The translations under genes were made by a program, and so were the position numbers. A stretch of 21,548 bases of DNA, from positions 1-21,548 of the forward strand of contig DAOWER010000273.1 in assembly GCA_030638405.1 (NCBI GenBank). The letters run 5' to 3'. The notes under the pieces were generated by a model that was not told where the DNA came from, made no database searches, and saw nothing but the letters and a program-made list of their open reading frames with translations. Numbering within the stretch: position 1 is the first letter of the stretch; every line of letters starts with the position of its first letter. The stretch comes from Candidatus Eiseniibacteriota bacterium (GTDB taxonomy: Bacteria; Joyebacterota; Joyebacteria; Joyebacterales; Joyebacteraceae). Shown here piece after piece: positions 14,696 through 21,548 of the stretch.

Positions 14696-15892
14696 TCACT
14701 TTTCGTCCGCCAACCGCCTGCTGCCCACGGCCCTCCGTTCGGTGAGCGTCCGCATTCCGACGGTCTCGCCGCTTCTTATGTAGACCCTGGTGACCCTCTT
14801 GCCGATCCCGCAGATAATCTCGTAGTTGATCGTCCCCACGCGGGCGGCGACTTCGTCCACCGTGATCTCCCCGTCTCCCTGCTTCCCGAAGAGCACGACC
14901 TCGTCCCCGACGCGCGCTTCCGGGAGCGCGTCGATGTCCACGAGCGTCACGTCCATTGTCACGCGCCCGACGATGGGGACCCTCTCGCCGCGCACGAGCA
15001 CCTCGCCCGTGTTGGAGAGTCTCCAGCTGTATCCGTGCCCGTAGCCCACCGGAATCACAGCTATGCGCATCGCCCGGGGAGTCCGAAAGGTCATACCATA
15101 GCTGATCGGATGTCCCTCGGGCAGCTCTCGTATCTGCGCTATCCGCGACTTGAAGCTCATCGCCGGCAGAAGCTGTGCGTCTCCCGACGAGCCAGCCGAC
15201 GGCCTGAGGCCGTAGACCATGATGCCCGGGCGAACCATGTTCATAGGCGCGGCCAGGGACTCCCCCATGCCGAGAAGGGCGGCGCTGTTGGCCGAGTGCC
15301 TCATGGGAACCGAGATCCCCTTCCTGTCCAGCCGCTCCAGCAGGCCCACGAACTCGGACACCTGGCCTCTCGTGAAAGCGACATCCTCGTCCGACGCGGG
15401 GAAATGCGTGTAGACGCCGTCCAAGGACAGACTGGGGAGCTTCCCTACCGCGGTCACGAACGGAAGCGCCTCCTCCAGCCCGACACCACTTCGCCCCATG
15501 CCCGTGTCGACTTCCACGTGCACGGAGCCGGTCTTCGCCCGATCGACGCAGACGCGGGACAGAGCCCTCGCTATCCCCAGGCTCGGGACGCTACACGCCA
15601 GATCGTACTCGATGACGTCTCGTGTCTCGCTCTCCATCGGAGGACTGAGAATCAGGATCGGAGACGCGATCCCGGCCTGCCTGAGTTCTATTCCCTCCTG
15701 GAGCGTCGCGACGCCGAGCATATCGACGCCCGCGGTCACGGCCGCCCGCGACACCTCCACCGCCCCGTGGCCGTAGGCGTCCGCCTTGACCACAAGCAGG
15801 ATCATCTGGCCCGCATCGATGCGCGTTCTCACCTCGCCGATGTTGTGCGCGAGGGCATCCAGGTCGATCTCAACCCATGTGGAGAATCGCAC
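14696..15892 (-). CDS. alr: Alanine racemase
   Basis: A PLP enzyme that makes D-alanine from L-alanine for peptidoglycan. Seen: 398 residues. The N-terminal barrel begins TWVEIDLDALAHNI. The PLP Lys is in VVKADAYGHG (Lys36 from this start). HVEVDTGMGRSGV, HSANSAALL and MVRPGIMVYGL are family blocks of the barrel. The C-terminal beta domain has PISYGMTF with the second catalytic base Tyr, VIPVGYGHGYSWRLSN, and VGRVTMDVTLVDI. The start is taken as GTG 15892, six bases after AAGGGG. TTG at 15907 is a possible alternative that adds five residues. It is expressed towards the giant gene but has a promoter of its own, and it diverges from mazG. Confidence 0.95.
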   Translation of the reverse strand: MRFSTWVEIDLDALAHNIGEVRTRIDAGQMILLVVKADAYGHGAVEVSRAAVTAGVDMLGVATLQEGIELRQAGIASPILILSPPMESETRDVIEYDLACSVPSLGIARALSRVCVDRAKTGSVHVEVDTGMGRSGVGLEEALPFVTAVGKLPSLSLDGVYTHFPASDEDVAFTRGQVSEFVGLLERLDRKGISVPMRHSANSAALLGMGESLAAPMNMVRPGIMVYGLRPSAGSSGDAQLLPAMSFKSRIAQIRELPEGHPISYGMTFRTPRAMRIAVIPVGYGHGYSWRLSNTGEVLVRGERVPIVGRVTMDVTLVDIDALPEARVGDEVVLFGKQGDGEITVDEVAARVGTINYEIICGIGKRVTRVYIRSGETVGMRTLTERRAVGSRRLADEK

Positions 15893-16268
15893 GGCACACC
15901 CCTTCAAAGGCCTCTAAGGTCCGCTCCGCACAAGCCAGTACCTAGTAGCACAGCACCCCGGAGCCCGCAAGTTCTTTCGCCCGAGCGGCGTTCCAGCCCG
16001 TCTGTTCGCATCAAGCCGTGGCGGCACTCGAGCCCTCTCCCGCCGCAGCTCAGAGACCACGCGCCCCCTGCTCGTGCGCCGCCGCGCCACACGGCGACTT
16101 GCGATTGAAAAGCGGCGCGCGCTCTAGTATCGTTACGTCCCTGCGGCAGGCTCGCCCGCCGCCCGTTGTGACGATATGGTGGTCGATACGCGTCTATCCC
16201 GCGTCTCTGCAGCCGGTCGCTTTCCGGCTGTCCCGACAGACACGCGGCAACAGAGAGGAACGGACCTG
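15893..16268. other. Divergent intergenic region alr / mazG
   Basis: These 376 bases contain a candidate alr promoter on the minus strand (15942-15970). For mazG there is a TAGTAT that could serve as -10 (16125-16130) but no well-spaced -35 box. A hairpin in the mazG leader has arms CAGCCGG (16210-16216) and CCGGCTG (16224-16230). Open frames across it are low-complexity shadows. Confidence 0.6.
15942..15970 (-). promoter_or_regulatory. Candidate alr promoter
   Basis: On the minus strand TTGCGG (plus-strand 15965-15970), a 17-base spacer and TACTAG (15942-15947). Match to consensus is modest. The leader would be about 45 nt. Confidence 0.35.
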
Positions 16269-17066
16269 ATGTCAGGCAAGTCCAGTGACGCCTTCGCGAG
16301 GCTCGTCGATCTGACGGCCACGCTCCGCTCGCCGGGCGGGTGCGCGTGGGACCGCGCGCAGACCGTGGCCACCATTCGCCCTCATCTCGTCGAGGAATTC
16401 CACGAGGTCCTCGAGGCACTGGACGCCGACGACGACGAGCAGCTTCGCGACGAATTGGGCGACCTGCTCTTCCTCATCGTTTTCATGGCCAGGATGACGG
16501 AAGAGGAGGATCGATTCGACCTGACGTCGGTCGTCGAGGGCATAGACGCCAAGCTCAGGCGCCGTCACCCGCACGTCTTCGGTGACAAGGAAGCATCGAC
16601 TCCGAACGCGGTGCGAAGCCACTGGGAGGCGACGAAGCTCACCGAGAAGAGCCACTCGGGACGCACGTCCATTCTGGACGGACTGCCCAGGGACTTCCCC
16701 GCTCTGCTCACCGCCCGCCGACTCCAGGAGAAGGCGGCCGCCGTCGGGTTCGACTGGGACGACCTGGCGGATGTTCTGGCGAAGGTCGACGAGGAACTGG
16801 CCGAGCTGCGCGAGGAGATAGCGGACCGACGAGCGGAAAAGTACGAAGAGGAGCTCGGCGACCTCCTCTTCGCGATCGTCAATATCGCGCGCACGCTCGA
16901 GGTCGATCCGGAGGCCGCTCTGCGGAAAACCAACCTCAAGTTCCGCAGACGGTTCGCTCTGATCGAGGACAGGTTCCGGGACAGGGACCTGAGCAAGGTC
17001 GGGCTCGAGGCGATGGACCGCGTGTGGAACGAGGCGAAGGACCTCGAGACGAAGAACGAGGACTGA
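16269..17066 (+). CDS. mazG: Nucleoside triphosphate pyrophosphohydrolase MazG
   Basis: It hydrolyses (d)NTPs to NMP and pyrophosphate, a house-cleaning role. Seen: 265 residues, close to the 263 of E. coli MazG, with two tandem MazG domains. The first has CAWDRAQT (25-32), EEFHE (42-46) and ELGDLL (62-67), giving the EExxE/ExxD metal site. The linker holds HPHVFGDK. The second has DEELAELREEI and EEELGDLLFAIVNIAR. The C-terminus LKFRRRFALIE...GLEAMDRVWNEAK is typical. The start is ATG 16269 after AGAGAGGAA. A longer frame from 16176 adds a low-complexity N-terminus with no homology expected and is rejected. It converges on the Nudix gene. Confidence 0.95.
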   Translation: MSGKSSDAFARLVDLTATLRSPGGCAWDRAQTVATIRPHLVEEFHEVLEALDADDDEQLRDELGDLLFLIVFMARMTEEEDRFDLTSVVEGIDAKLRRRHPHVFGDKEASTPNAVRSHWEATKLTEKSHSGRTSILDGLPRDFPALLTARRLQEKAAAVGFDWDDLADVLAKVDEELAELREEIADRRAEKYEEELGDLLFAIVNIARTLEVDPEAALRKTNLKFRRRFALIEDRFRDRDLSKVGLEAMDRVWNEAKDLETKNED

Positions 17067-17119
17067 GCAGCGGACGAAGGACGCACGGCCACTGCCGCCG
17101 GACAGCCCGCCGGGCGCCG

Positions 17120-17554
17120 CTACGGGCGGTCCCACCTTCCAGAGACGTAGTCCATGATTATCTCACGGTGATCGAACGCCATCTCCTCGGGGAGTTCCGC
17201 GGCGTCGGACACGCGCGCGCTGGCCGCGTCGTCCGCGGCGGAGAGCTCCCCGCGTCCGCTGGCAACGAACACTGTAGTGATCGTGTGGAGCCTCGGGTCC
17301 CTGGCCGGGTCCGAGTAGACGTGGAACTGGCGGAGGTCGACGACCGTCAGGCCGGTCTCTTCCCTGGCCTCGCGGATTACGGCGTCCTCCGCGCTCTCGC
17401 CCCGATCGACGAAGCCGCCGGGGAGAGCCCATCCGGGCGGCGGGTTCCGTCTCTCTATCAGCACGATGCCGCCCTGGTACTCGATGATGATGTCGACGGT
17501 CGGTACCGGGTTCCTGTGCTCGCGCTTCCCGCTTCCACCTAGTCGTCCGGACAT
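17120..17554 (-). CDS. Nudix hydrolase
   Basis: A small pyrophosphohydrolase that acts on nucleoside diphosphate derivatives; the substrate is not fixed by the sequence. Seen: 144 residues with a perfect Nudix box GX5EX7REUXEEXGU starting at Gly47 (Glu53, Arg61-Glu62, Glu65-Glu66, Gly68). It is preceded by NPPPGWALPGG and followed by YSDPARDPRLHTITTVFVA, a pattern common in ADP-ribose or nucleotide-sugar pyrophosphatase-like members. The start ATG 17554 has GAGGA nine bases upstream and overlaps the end of the upstream outer-membrane gene by 16 bases, so translation is probably coupled. An upstream in-frame start lies inside that gene and would add an Arg-rich tail; rejected. Last gene of its operon. 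Confidence 0.92.
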   Translation of the reverse strand: MSGRLGGSGKREHRNPVPTVDIIIEYQGGIVLIERRNPPPGWALPGGFVDRGESAEDAVIREAREETGLTVVDLRQFHVYSDPARDPRLHTITTVFVASGRGELSAADDAASARVSDAAELPEEMAFDHREIIMDYVSGRWDRP

Positions 17555-18855
17555 CCGTCGCCGTCCTCGAAGCCGTCGAGATCTTCGGGTTCGTCGGGGC
17601 ACATGTCGCGCTCGTCGACGATGCCGTCGCCGTCGTTGTCGAGGTCGGGCACGCCGTCCTCATCCTCGAATCCGTCGTAGTCTTCCATCAGAAGCGGCCG
17701 GCCGTCGGAGCCGTCGGGAATACCGTCTGCGTCGTTGTCCGGGTCGGGACACCCATCGTCGTCAAGGAAGCCGTCCACGTCCTCGGCGTGCCTGGGACAC
17801 CCGTCCCGGAAGTCGGGGATGCCGTCCGAGTCGGTGTCGGCCGCGAACACGGGCCAGGCGTACGCGACCTTCAGCGTGGCGACCCAGTCGGGGTAGGCGT
17901 TGTGAGGGTCGAAGTCCGGCGTGCTGCGGTCATCGCCCGAGATGCCGACCGACAACCCGCCCGTCGCGATCCAACCGGAGCTGAATCGCACACGCACACC
18001 GGGCGTGATCGTCAGGGGGTTCTCCTTGAGAGCGACGAGGTCCTTCCCCTTCAGGATGTCCCCACGGAACTCAGTGAAGAGATCGACGTTCCGCCCGGGG
18101 AACTCGACGGCGCCACGCAGGATCATGGCGTCATTGTCGCTGTCGGCTCCGCCTGCCGGAACCGCAGGGTAGTAGTCGGGGAAGAAGCGCCGTCCGCTGG
18201 CGACGTTCCCGTGGAACGCCCATCCCACGTTCGCGTGGAGCCTCAGTGGCAGCCGGTCCGTGAAGTCCGCGGTCACGAGCAGAGCGGCCTCCCAGTCGGT
18301 GTCGGAACCGCCGGTCAGGTGAAGGTGCTCACCGTCCGCTCCATCAAGCCCAAGCTCAGACCCGACGGGCAACCCCACACGCCCGTCCAGAGCGAACGAC
18401 AGAACGGACCAGTCGACCGGCACCCCCAGCTTGACGCCGATGACCGGCGAGTCGAGTCCTGTCACGTCCTGAGAACTGGCGACGTCGCCCCAGGTCGCTC
18501 GGCGCACGGGCACGTGGGCCGAGACCTCGAGCCATGTCGTCAGTCCGTATGTAGCCCCCGCACACAGGCTGGTGTACCGGCCGGACGTTTCCTCTCCCAG
18601 GAACTCAGAGGCGTCCAGCGACTCGAAGTACTCCGCCCCCACACGGATGGTCAGCACACCCCTGGTCTGGAGTCTGGCCGTCCGCAGGAGGATGAGATCG
18701 GAGCCACCGGAAGAAGCGCCTCCGGACCAGCCCTGCAGGCCGGCGGCGGCACCGGGCACCAGGAGCACCGAGAGTGAGGTGACAAGCACACCCCGCACCA
18801 CAAGGCTGCACACGAGACGCCTCGGAAAGCGGAAGATCCGTCCGAGCCTCCTCAT
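17539..18855 (-). CDS. Outer-membrane beta-barrel protein ending in TSP3 repeats
   Basis: Seen: 438 residues. A positively charged N-terminus and hydrophobic signal (about 14-38, ending PGAAA). A barrel-like region follows (about 50-335) with many alternating strands (GVLTIRVGAEYF, WLEVSAHVPV, GVRVRFSSGWIATGG, WVATLKVAYAW). TSP3 repeats lie at about 340-438: DTDSDGIPDFRDGCP, EDVDGFLDDDGCPDPDNDADGIPDGSD, and DNDGDGIVDERDMCPDEPEDLDGFEDGDGCPDD. In OmpA-type proteins such repeats usually lead into a peptidoglycan-binding OmpA domain, but here the protein stops immediately after the last repeat, and the Nudix gene begins. The ATG overlaps the stop of the DUF1844 gene as ATGA. Probably a surface or periplasm-facing porin-like protein; function not known. 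Confidence 0.82.
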   Translation of the reverse strand: MRRLGRIFRFPRRLVCSLVVRGVLVTSLSVLLVPGAAAGLQGWSGGASSGGSDLILLRTARLQTRGVLTIRVGAEYFESLDASEFLGEETSGRYTSLCAGATYGLTTWLEVSAHVPVRRATWGDVASSQDVTGLDSPVIGVKLGVPVDWSVLSFALDGRVGLPVGSELGLDGADGEHLHLTGGSDTDWEAALLVTADFTDRLPLRLHANVGWAFHGNVASGRRFFPDYYPAVPAGGADSDNDAMILRGAVEFPGRNVDLFTEFRGDILKGKDLVALKENPLTITPGVRVRFSSGWIATGGLSVGISGDDRSTPDFDPHNAYPDWVATLKVAYAWPVFAADTDSDGIPDFRDGCPRHAEDVDGFLDDDGCPDPDNDADGIPDGSDGRPLLMEDYDGFEDEDGVPDLDNDGDGIVDERDMCPDEPEDLDGFEDGDGCPDD

Positions 18856-19310
18856 CCGGTCTGCTCCTCTCCCGCATCGGCAGCCGCCCCGGCCTTCGGG
18901 TCGTCGGTAGCCGCCCCGGTCTTCGCGTCGTCGGGAGCCGCCCCGGCCTTCGGGTCGTCGGTAGCCGCCTCGGCCTCCCCGGCGTCGGGGCCATCCGCCT
19001 CATCGGTGGGCGCCTCTTCCACGCCGGTCCCCTGCTCCTTCGCCACGTCGACGTAGTTCATCCTCAGCTGATACAGAACGTGGTCCAGCAGCCGCTTCTC
19101 ATCCACATTGAGGTTGCCGTCCGTCTTGCGCTTGATCGCAGCCAGCATCTCGATCGAGTCGCTCGCGCCCGTGAGGTCCACCTCCACGTCGCCGGTCAGG
19201 GGATGTGCGATCTTCCCGAGTTGCTGCATTGCGGCCGCCTCGAACGTGGCTATCAGCCTGAACAGGTAGCCGTCGATGCCCGCTGCGTCACCGACCGTGT
19301 CCTTCTCCAT
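18852..19310 (-). CDS. DUF1844-family protein with 9-residue repeats in its tail
   Basis: Seen: 152 residues. Positions about 14-92 match DUF1844: an amphipathic helix, QQLGKIAHPLTGDVEVDLTGASDSIEMLAAIKRKTDGNL and DEKRLLDHVLYQLRMNYVDV. The family is small, widespread and of unknown function. The acidic Ala/Asp-rich tail contains three near-identical 9-residue units (ATDDPKAGA, APDDAKTGA, ATDDPKAGA) and a fading fourth, encoded by 27-base tandem repeats. The start is ATG 19310 after GAGGAACGAT. It is the first gene after an internal promoter and is coupled by ATGA to the outer-membrane gene. Confidence 0.85.
   Translation of the reverse strand: MEKDTVGDAAGIDGYLFRLIATFEAAAMQQLGKIAHPLTGDVEVDLTGASDSIEMLAAIKRKTDGNLNVDEKRLLDHVLYQLRMNYVDVAKEQGTGVEEAPTDEADGPDAGEAEAATDDPKAGAAPDDAKTGAATDDPKAGAAADAGEEQTG
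18883..18990 (-). repeat. 27-bp tandem repeats in the DUF1844 gene
   Basis: Three nearly identical 27-bp units start at 18883, 18910 and 18937, with a diverged fourth from 18964. They keep the reading frame and differ by a few substitutions. Units one and three are identical, which suggests recent copying. Repeat number probably varies between strains. Confidence 0.85.
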
Positions 19311-19353
19311 ATCGTTCCTCCATGAGAATCGTCATCGTGCTGCATCTGCCCCC

Positions 19354-19382
19354 AATATAGGGTGCTCCGTGCGGAGCGTCAA
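19354..19382 (-). promoter_or_regulatory. Promoter of the DUF1844-OMP-Nudix operon with palindrome in the spacer
   Basis: On the minus strand TTGACG (plus-strand 19377-19382), a 17-base spacer and TATATT (19354-19359). The stop codon of the upstream membrane-protein gene lies within the -35 box. The spacer holds the inverted repeat GCTCCG-CA-CGGAGC (19364-19377), a possible operator. Transcription would start near 19347, about 37 nt before the ATG. Confidence 0.7.
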
Positions 19383-21055
19383 CGAGAGAACACCCCCGGA
19401 GGAGGCGACGCCCCGCGCACGTCGCCGTGGTGGCGGAGCCTCCAGATGATGAGTACCGTGCTCCGACCGCGCTCATAGTACGGGCTCGAGCGGAATATCT
19501 CGTCCTCTTCCCGAACCGGTACCTCGTCCGCCCAGACCTCGTAGCGGAGCGAACGGAACGGAAGAGTGATCGCGCCGTATCCACCCACGACCAGGACGTC
19601 GTTGTCCTCTCGGTCCGAGAACGTGTGCTCGACCAGATAGTCGACATCGCGGTCGCTCAGAAACGCGTTCAGCCTCCGCTCCCGGAGGACGTTCTGGAAG
19701 TCGAAGGTGCCCACGAGCCCGTCGAGGTTGACGACTCGTCGCTCGCTGAAGAACCCGAAGTGGCCGGCGTTGGCCATGCTGAAGACGTCGGTCTCATCCG
19801 TGTTCTCCCTCGCCCACACGGCGGCCTGATACGACACGACGTGCCAGCACGCGTCGAGCGGGCGTGTCGCCCGGTCCGCAACGGCAAGGAGGCCGCACAG
19901 GAAGATGGCGGTGACTCCCACCCGGTAGACCCACCTGCGGACAAGTGACGACCCCGGGGAGAGAAGCCACGCGACGAGGGGGCCGACGGCGAGCGTCAGG
20001 AACAGGCCGTACGAGGTGAAGTACCAGGCTTCCGTCCACTTCATGAACAGGAGCGAGTATGGGAAATGAACCAGGATCGACGCGGCCATGACCGCGAGAG
20101 CTGAGTGATAGAGCGTCTCGCCGTCTGTCGAGCCGGAGCGGCGCCCGGCTCGGCGAAGCCGCGCGAACCAGACGAGGTACACAACGGCGGCCGCGACGGC
20201 GGCAACCGCCGCGCCTGCCTTGAGAGGTCCAAGGTGCGCGAGCACATGCGGCGTGAATTCGGCGTGCGGGAAGCTCGACTTGAGCACACCGCTTATCGGC
20301 ACCGGATGACCGAACACGAGCAGGTTGTGCGCCAGATACGGCGCGACGATCACAGAGGCACCCAGGGCGATCATGGCGAGCCGCACGAGCGCGATCCGCC
20401 TGGCCCGCGAGCCCGCGCGTATGCCGGGAAGACACGCCACGCAAATGGCGGCTCCCAGGAAGACGGCGTCGAGACGCGAGAGCATGGCGGCGCCGAGGGC
20501 GAGCCCGAACACGAACTCGCGACGCGGACGATGCTCGTCGAACACGCGCCAGCCCACACCGAGCCCAAGTAGGACGGAGAGAGAGAGCACCAGAAACGCC
20601 GACTCCATACCTGTCGTGCCGGGAATCTGCACCAGGAGTATGAAGAGAAGGCACGCAACGACTCCAACGCGCGCCTCGTAGAACTTCGATTGGACTCTGA
20701 GAACGACGACGCCCGCGAGTGTAAGGAGCAGCGCCTGGATCACCAGCACTACCCTGAGCAGAAACTCGGGCGTCCCCTTGACGACCGTGAAGAGCCCCGC
20801 GAGTGCGTACGTCCAGAGGGGTTGAAGGCCGTTCGTCCGGTGGATACCGTCGAACGAAGACCCCTCTCCCGCCGCGATGTTCTGAGCGACCTCGAGGAAA
20901 TACGACGCGTCGTCGGGCACGACACTGATGACCCGGAGGAAGCCGGCGGAGACCGCCGAGACCACGAGGTAGCACAGCGCAGCGGCCATCAGGATCACGA
21001 TGAGCAACGTGGCAGGCGACTTCCGCCGCGACTGTTCCGGTTGGAGGCTAGTCAT
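19379..21055 (-). CDS. Polytopic membrane protein, GT-C-type glycosyltransferase-like
   Basis: Seen: 558 residues. One N-terminal membrane helix (about 15-40) is followed by an outward loop with VVPDDASYFLEVAQNIAAGEG, in which Asp48-Asp49 match the acidic pair of GT-C enzymes (lipid-linked sugar donors), and by TNGLQPLWTY. Further hydrophobic segments run to about 440, then a soluble C-terminal domain of about 115 residues. The overall plan matches dolichyl-phosphate-mannose-type or ArnT-like membrane glycosyltransferases. Donor and acceptor are unknown. The start is ATG 21055, overlapping the stop of the ASST-like gene by 8 bases, so the pair is translationally coupled. A longer frame upstream lies within that gene and is rejected. 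Confidence 0.75.
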   Translation of the reverse strand: MTSLQPEQSRRKSPATLLIVILMAAALCYLVVSAVSAGFLRVISVVPDDASYFLEVAQNIAAGEGSSFDGIHRTNGLQPLWTYALAGLFTVVKGTPEFLLRVVLVIQALLLTLAGVVVLRVQSKFYEARVGVVACLLFILLVQIPGTTGMESAFLVLSLSVLLGLGVGWRVFDEHRPRREFVFGLALGAAMLSRLDAVFLGAAICVACLPGIRAGSRARRIALVRLAMIALGASVIVAPYLAHNLLVFGHPVPISGVLKSSFPHAEFTPHVLAHLGPLKAGAAVAAVAAAVVYLVWFARLRRAGRRSGSTDGETLYHSALAVMAASILVHFPYSLLFMKWTEAWYFTSYGLFLTLAVGPLVAWLLSPGSSLVRRWVYRVGVTAIFLCGLLAVADRATRPLDACWHVVSYQAAVWARENTDETDVFSMANAGHFGFFSERRVVNLDGLVGTFDFQNVLRERRLNAFLSDRDVDYLVEHTFSDREDNDVLVVGGYGAITLPFRSLRYEVWADEVPVREEDEIFRSSPYYERGRSTVLIIWRLRHHGDVRGASPPPGVFSR

Positions 21056-21548
21056 GGGCGAACCACCCTTCCACATACTGAGGCGGGATCCTGATGACCT
21101 CGAACAGGGACGCGATGTACCGATCTTCATCACCGGCCTGAGCCGGGTTGACGTACTCCCACACGATCTCGTGCTCGGGCGTCACCTCGATGGCGCGCCC
21201 GCGGTCCGTCTCGCTGATCAGCGTGTTGCCGTTCGGTAGCCGCTGGTTGGACCCGCACTGCGGGGAATGGAAGACCTTGTCCGCGTCTCCCTTGTACACC
21301 CAGACGATCTCCTTCGTGGCGGGGTCGAACTCGATGATCCTCGACGCCCCCCGGCTGCCGCCGTTGTCGAAGATGAGCATGTGGCCGTTGTCGAGAACCG
21401 TCGGCTGATGCTGCTTGAGCCACGGCCCCTCCAGTCCCCACACGACCAGTTCTTCCTCCATGTCGATCACGGCGATGTTGTCGAGTTCCCGGATGCAGAT
21501 GAGGACGTTCCCCTCCCGGAACGCGGGGTGCAGATCGGCCAGCCTGCC
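21048..21548 (-). CDS. Arylsulfotransferase (ASST)-like beta-propeller protein, C-terminal part (cut by window edge)
   Basis: The last 166 codons are present; the gene begins beyond the right edge. Seen: repeating propeller blades of the kind HQPTVLDNGHMLIFDNGG, RIIEFDPATKEIVWVYKG, FHSPQCGSNQRLPNGNTLIS, and ETDRGRAIEVTPEHEIVWEYVNP. This pattern of LPNGNTLI followed by EVTPxxEIVWEY is characteristic of ASST/PQQ-like propellers. True arylsulfotransferases use a conserved His; whether it is kept cannot be judged because most of the protein is missing. Methionine or valine starts inside the window are internal. It is coupled to the membrane glycosyltransferase-like gene downstream, suggesting a joint role in the cell envelope. 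Confidence 0.75.
   Translation of the reverse strand, partial: GRLADLHPAFREGNVLICIRELDNIAVIDMEEELVVWGLEGPWLKQHQPTVLDNGHMLIFDNGGSRGASRIIEFDPATKEIVWVYKGDADKVFHSPQCGSNQRLPNGNTLISETDRGRAIEVTPEHEIVWEYVNPAQAGDEDRYIASLFEVIRIPPQYVEGWFAHD

Overview
The window is GC-rich, densely coded bacterial DNA with short intergenic gaps, good Shine-Dalgarno sites, and GTG or TTG starts on several genes. It looks like a Gram-negative member of the FCB superphylum, perhaps an uncultured lineage such as Eisenbacteria, Krumholzibacteriota or Latescibacterota. That placement is inference. It rests on a giant secreted protein with a type IX secretion (T9SS) style C-terminal domain next to a PorV/PorQ-family outer-membrane protein, on thrombospondin type 3 (TSP3) repeats in two surface proteins, and on a DUF1844 protein.

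Layout. (1) 1-2682: the 5' end of tyrS (minus) diverges from a class A penicillin-binding protein gene (plus). Candidate promoters and leader hairpins lie between them. (2) 2771-5996: a minus-strand nucleoside catabolism operon, cdd-rpiB-deoC-deoA, with a good promoter whose -10 element fixes the cdd start. (3) 6169-14231: a two-gene minus-strand operon of a 2354-residue TSP3-repeat T9SS cargo protein and a PorV-like protein. It has its own promoter, a ~280-nt leader and a strong terminator. (4) 14696-17066: alr (minus) diverges from mazG (plus). (5) 17120-21548: a minus-strand series of an ASST-like beta-propeller protein (cut by the window edge), a polytopic GT-C-like membrane protein, then, from an internal promoter, a DUF1844 protein, a TSP3-bearing outer-membrane barrel and a Nudix hydrolase. 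Adjacent genes in this last group overlap, except at the internal promoter.

How the genes work together. Cytidine deaminase and pyrimidine nucleoside phosphorylase free deoxyribose or ribose 1-phosphate from pyrimidine nucleosides. After a phosphopentomutase step not encoded here, DeoC cleaves deoxyribose 5-phosphate to acetaldehyde and glyceraldehyde 3-phosphate, and RpiB handles ribose 5-phosphate. RpiB and DeoC, but not the other two enzymes, carry N-terminal amphipathic helices followed by flexible linkers. These look like bacterial microcompartment (BMC) encapsulation peptides. DeoC also has a four-cysteine CxxCxxCxxC motif in its linker, and RpiB has Asp where the usual catalytic Cys sits. 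This is the most interesting system in the window: it suggests a satellite operon of a sugar-phosphate-utilizing type BMC, although no shell-protein gene is present here. The second system of interest is the giant calcium-repeat T9SS cargo co-transcribed with a PorV-family protein.

No tRNA, rRNA, CRISPR array, insertion sequence or phage gene was seen.
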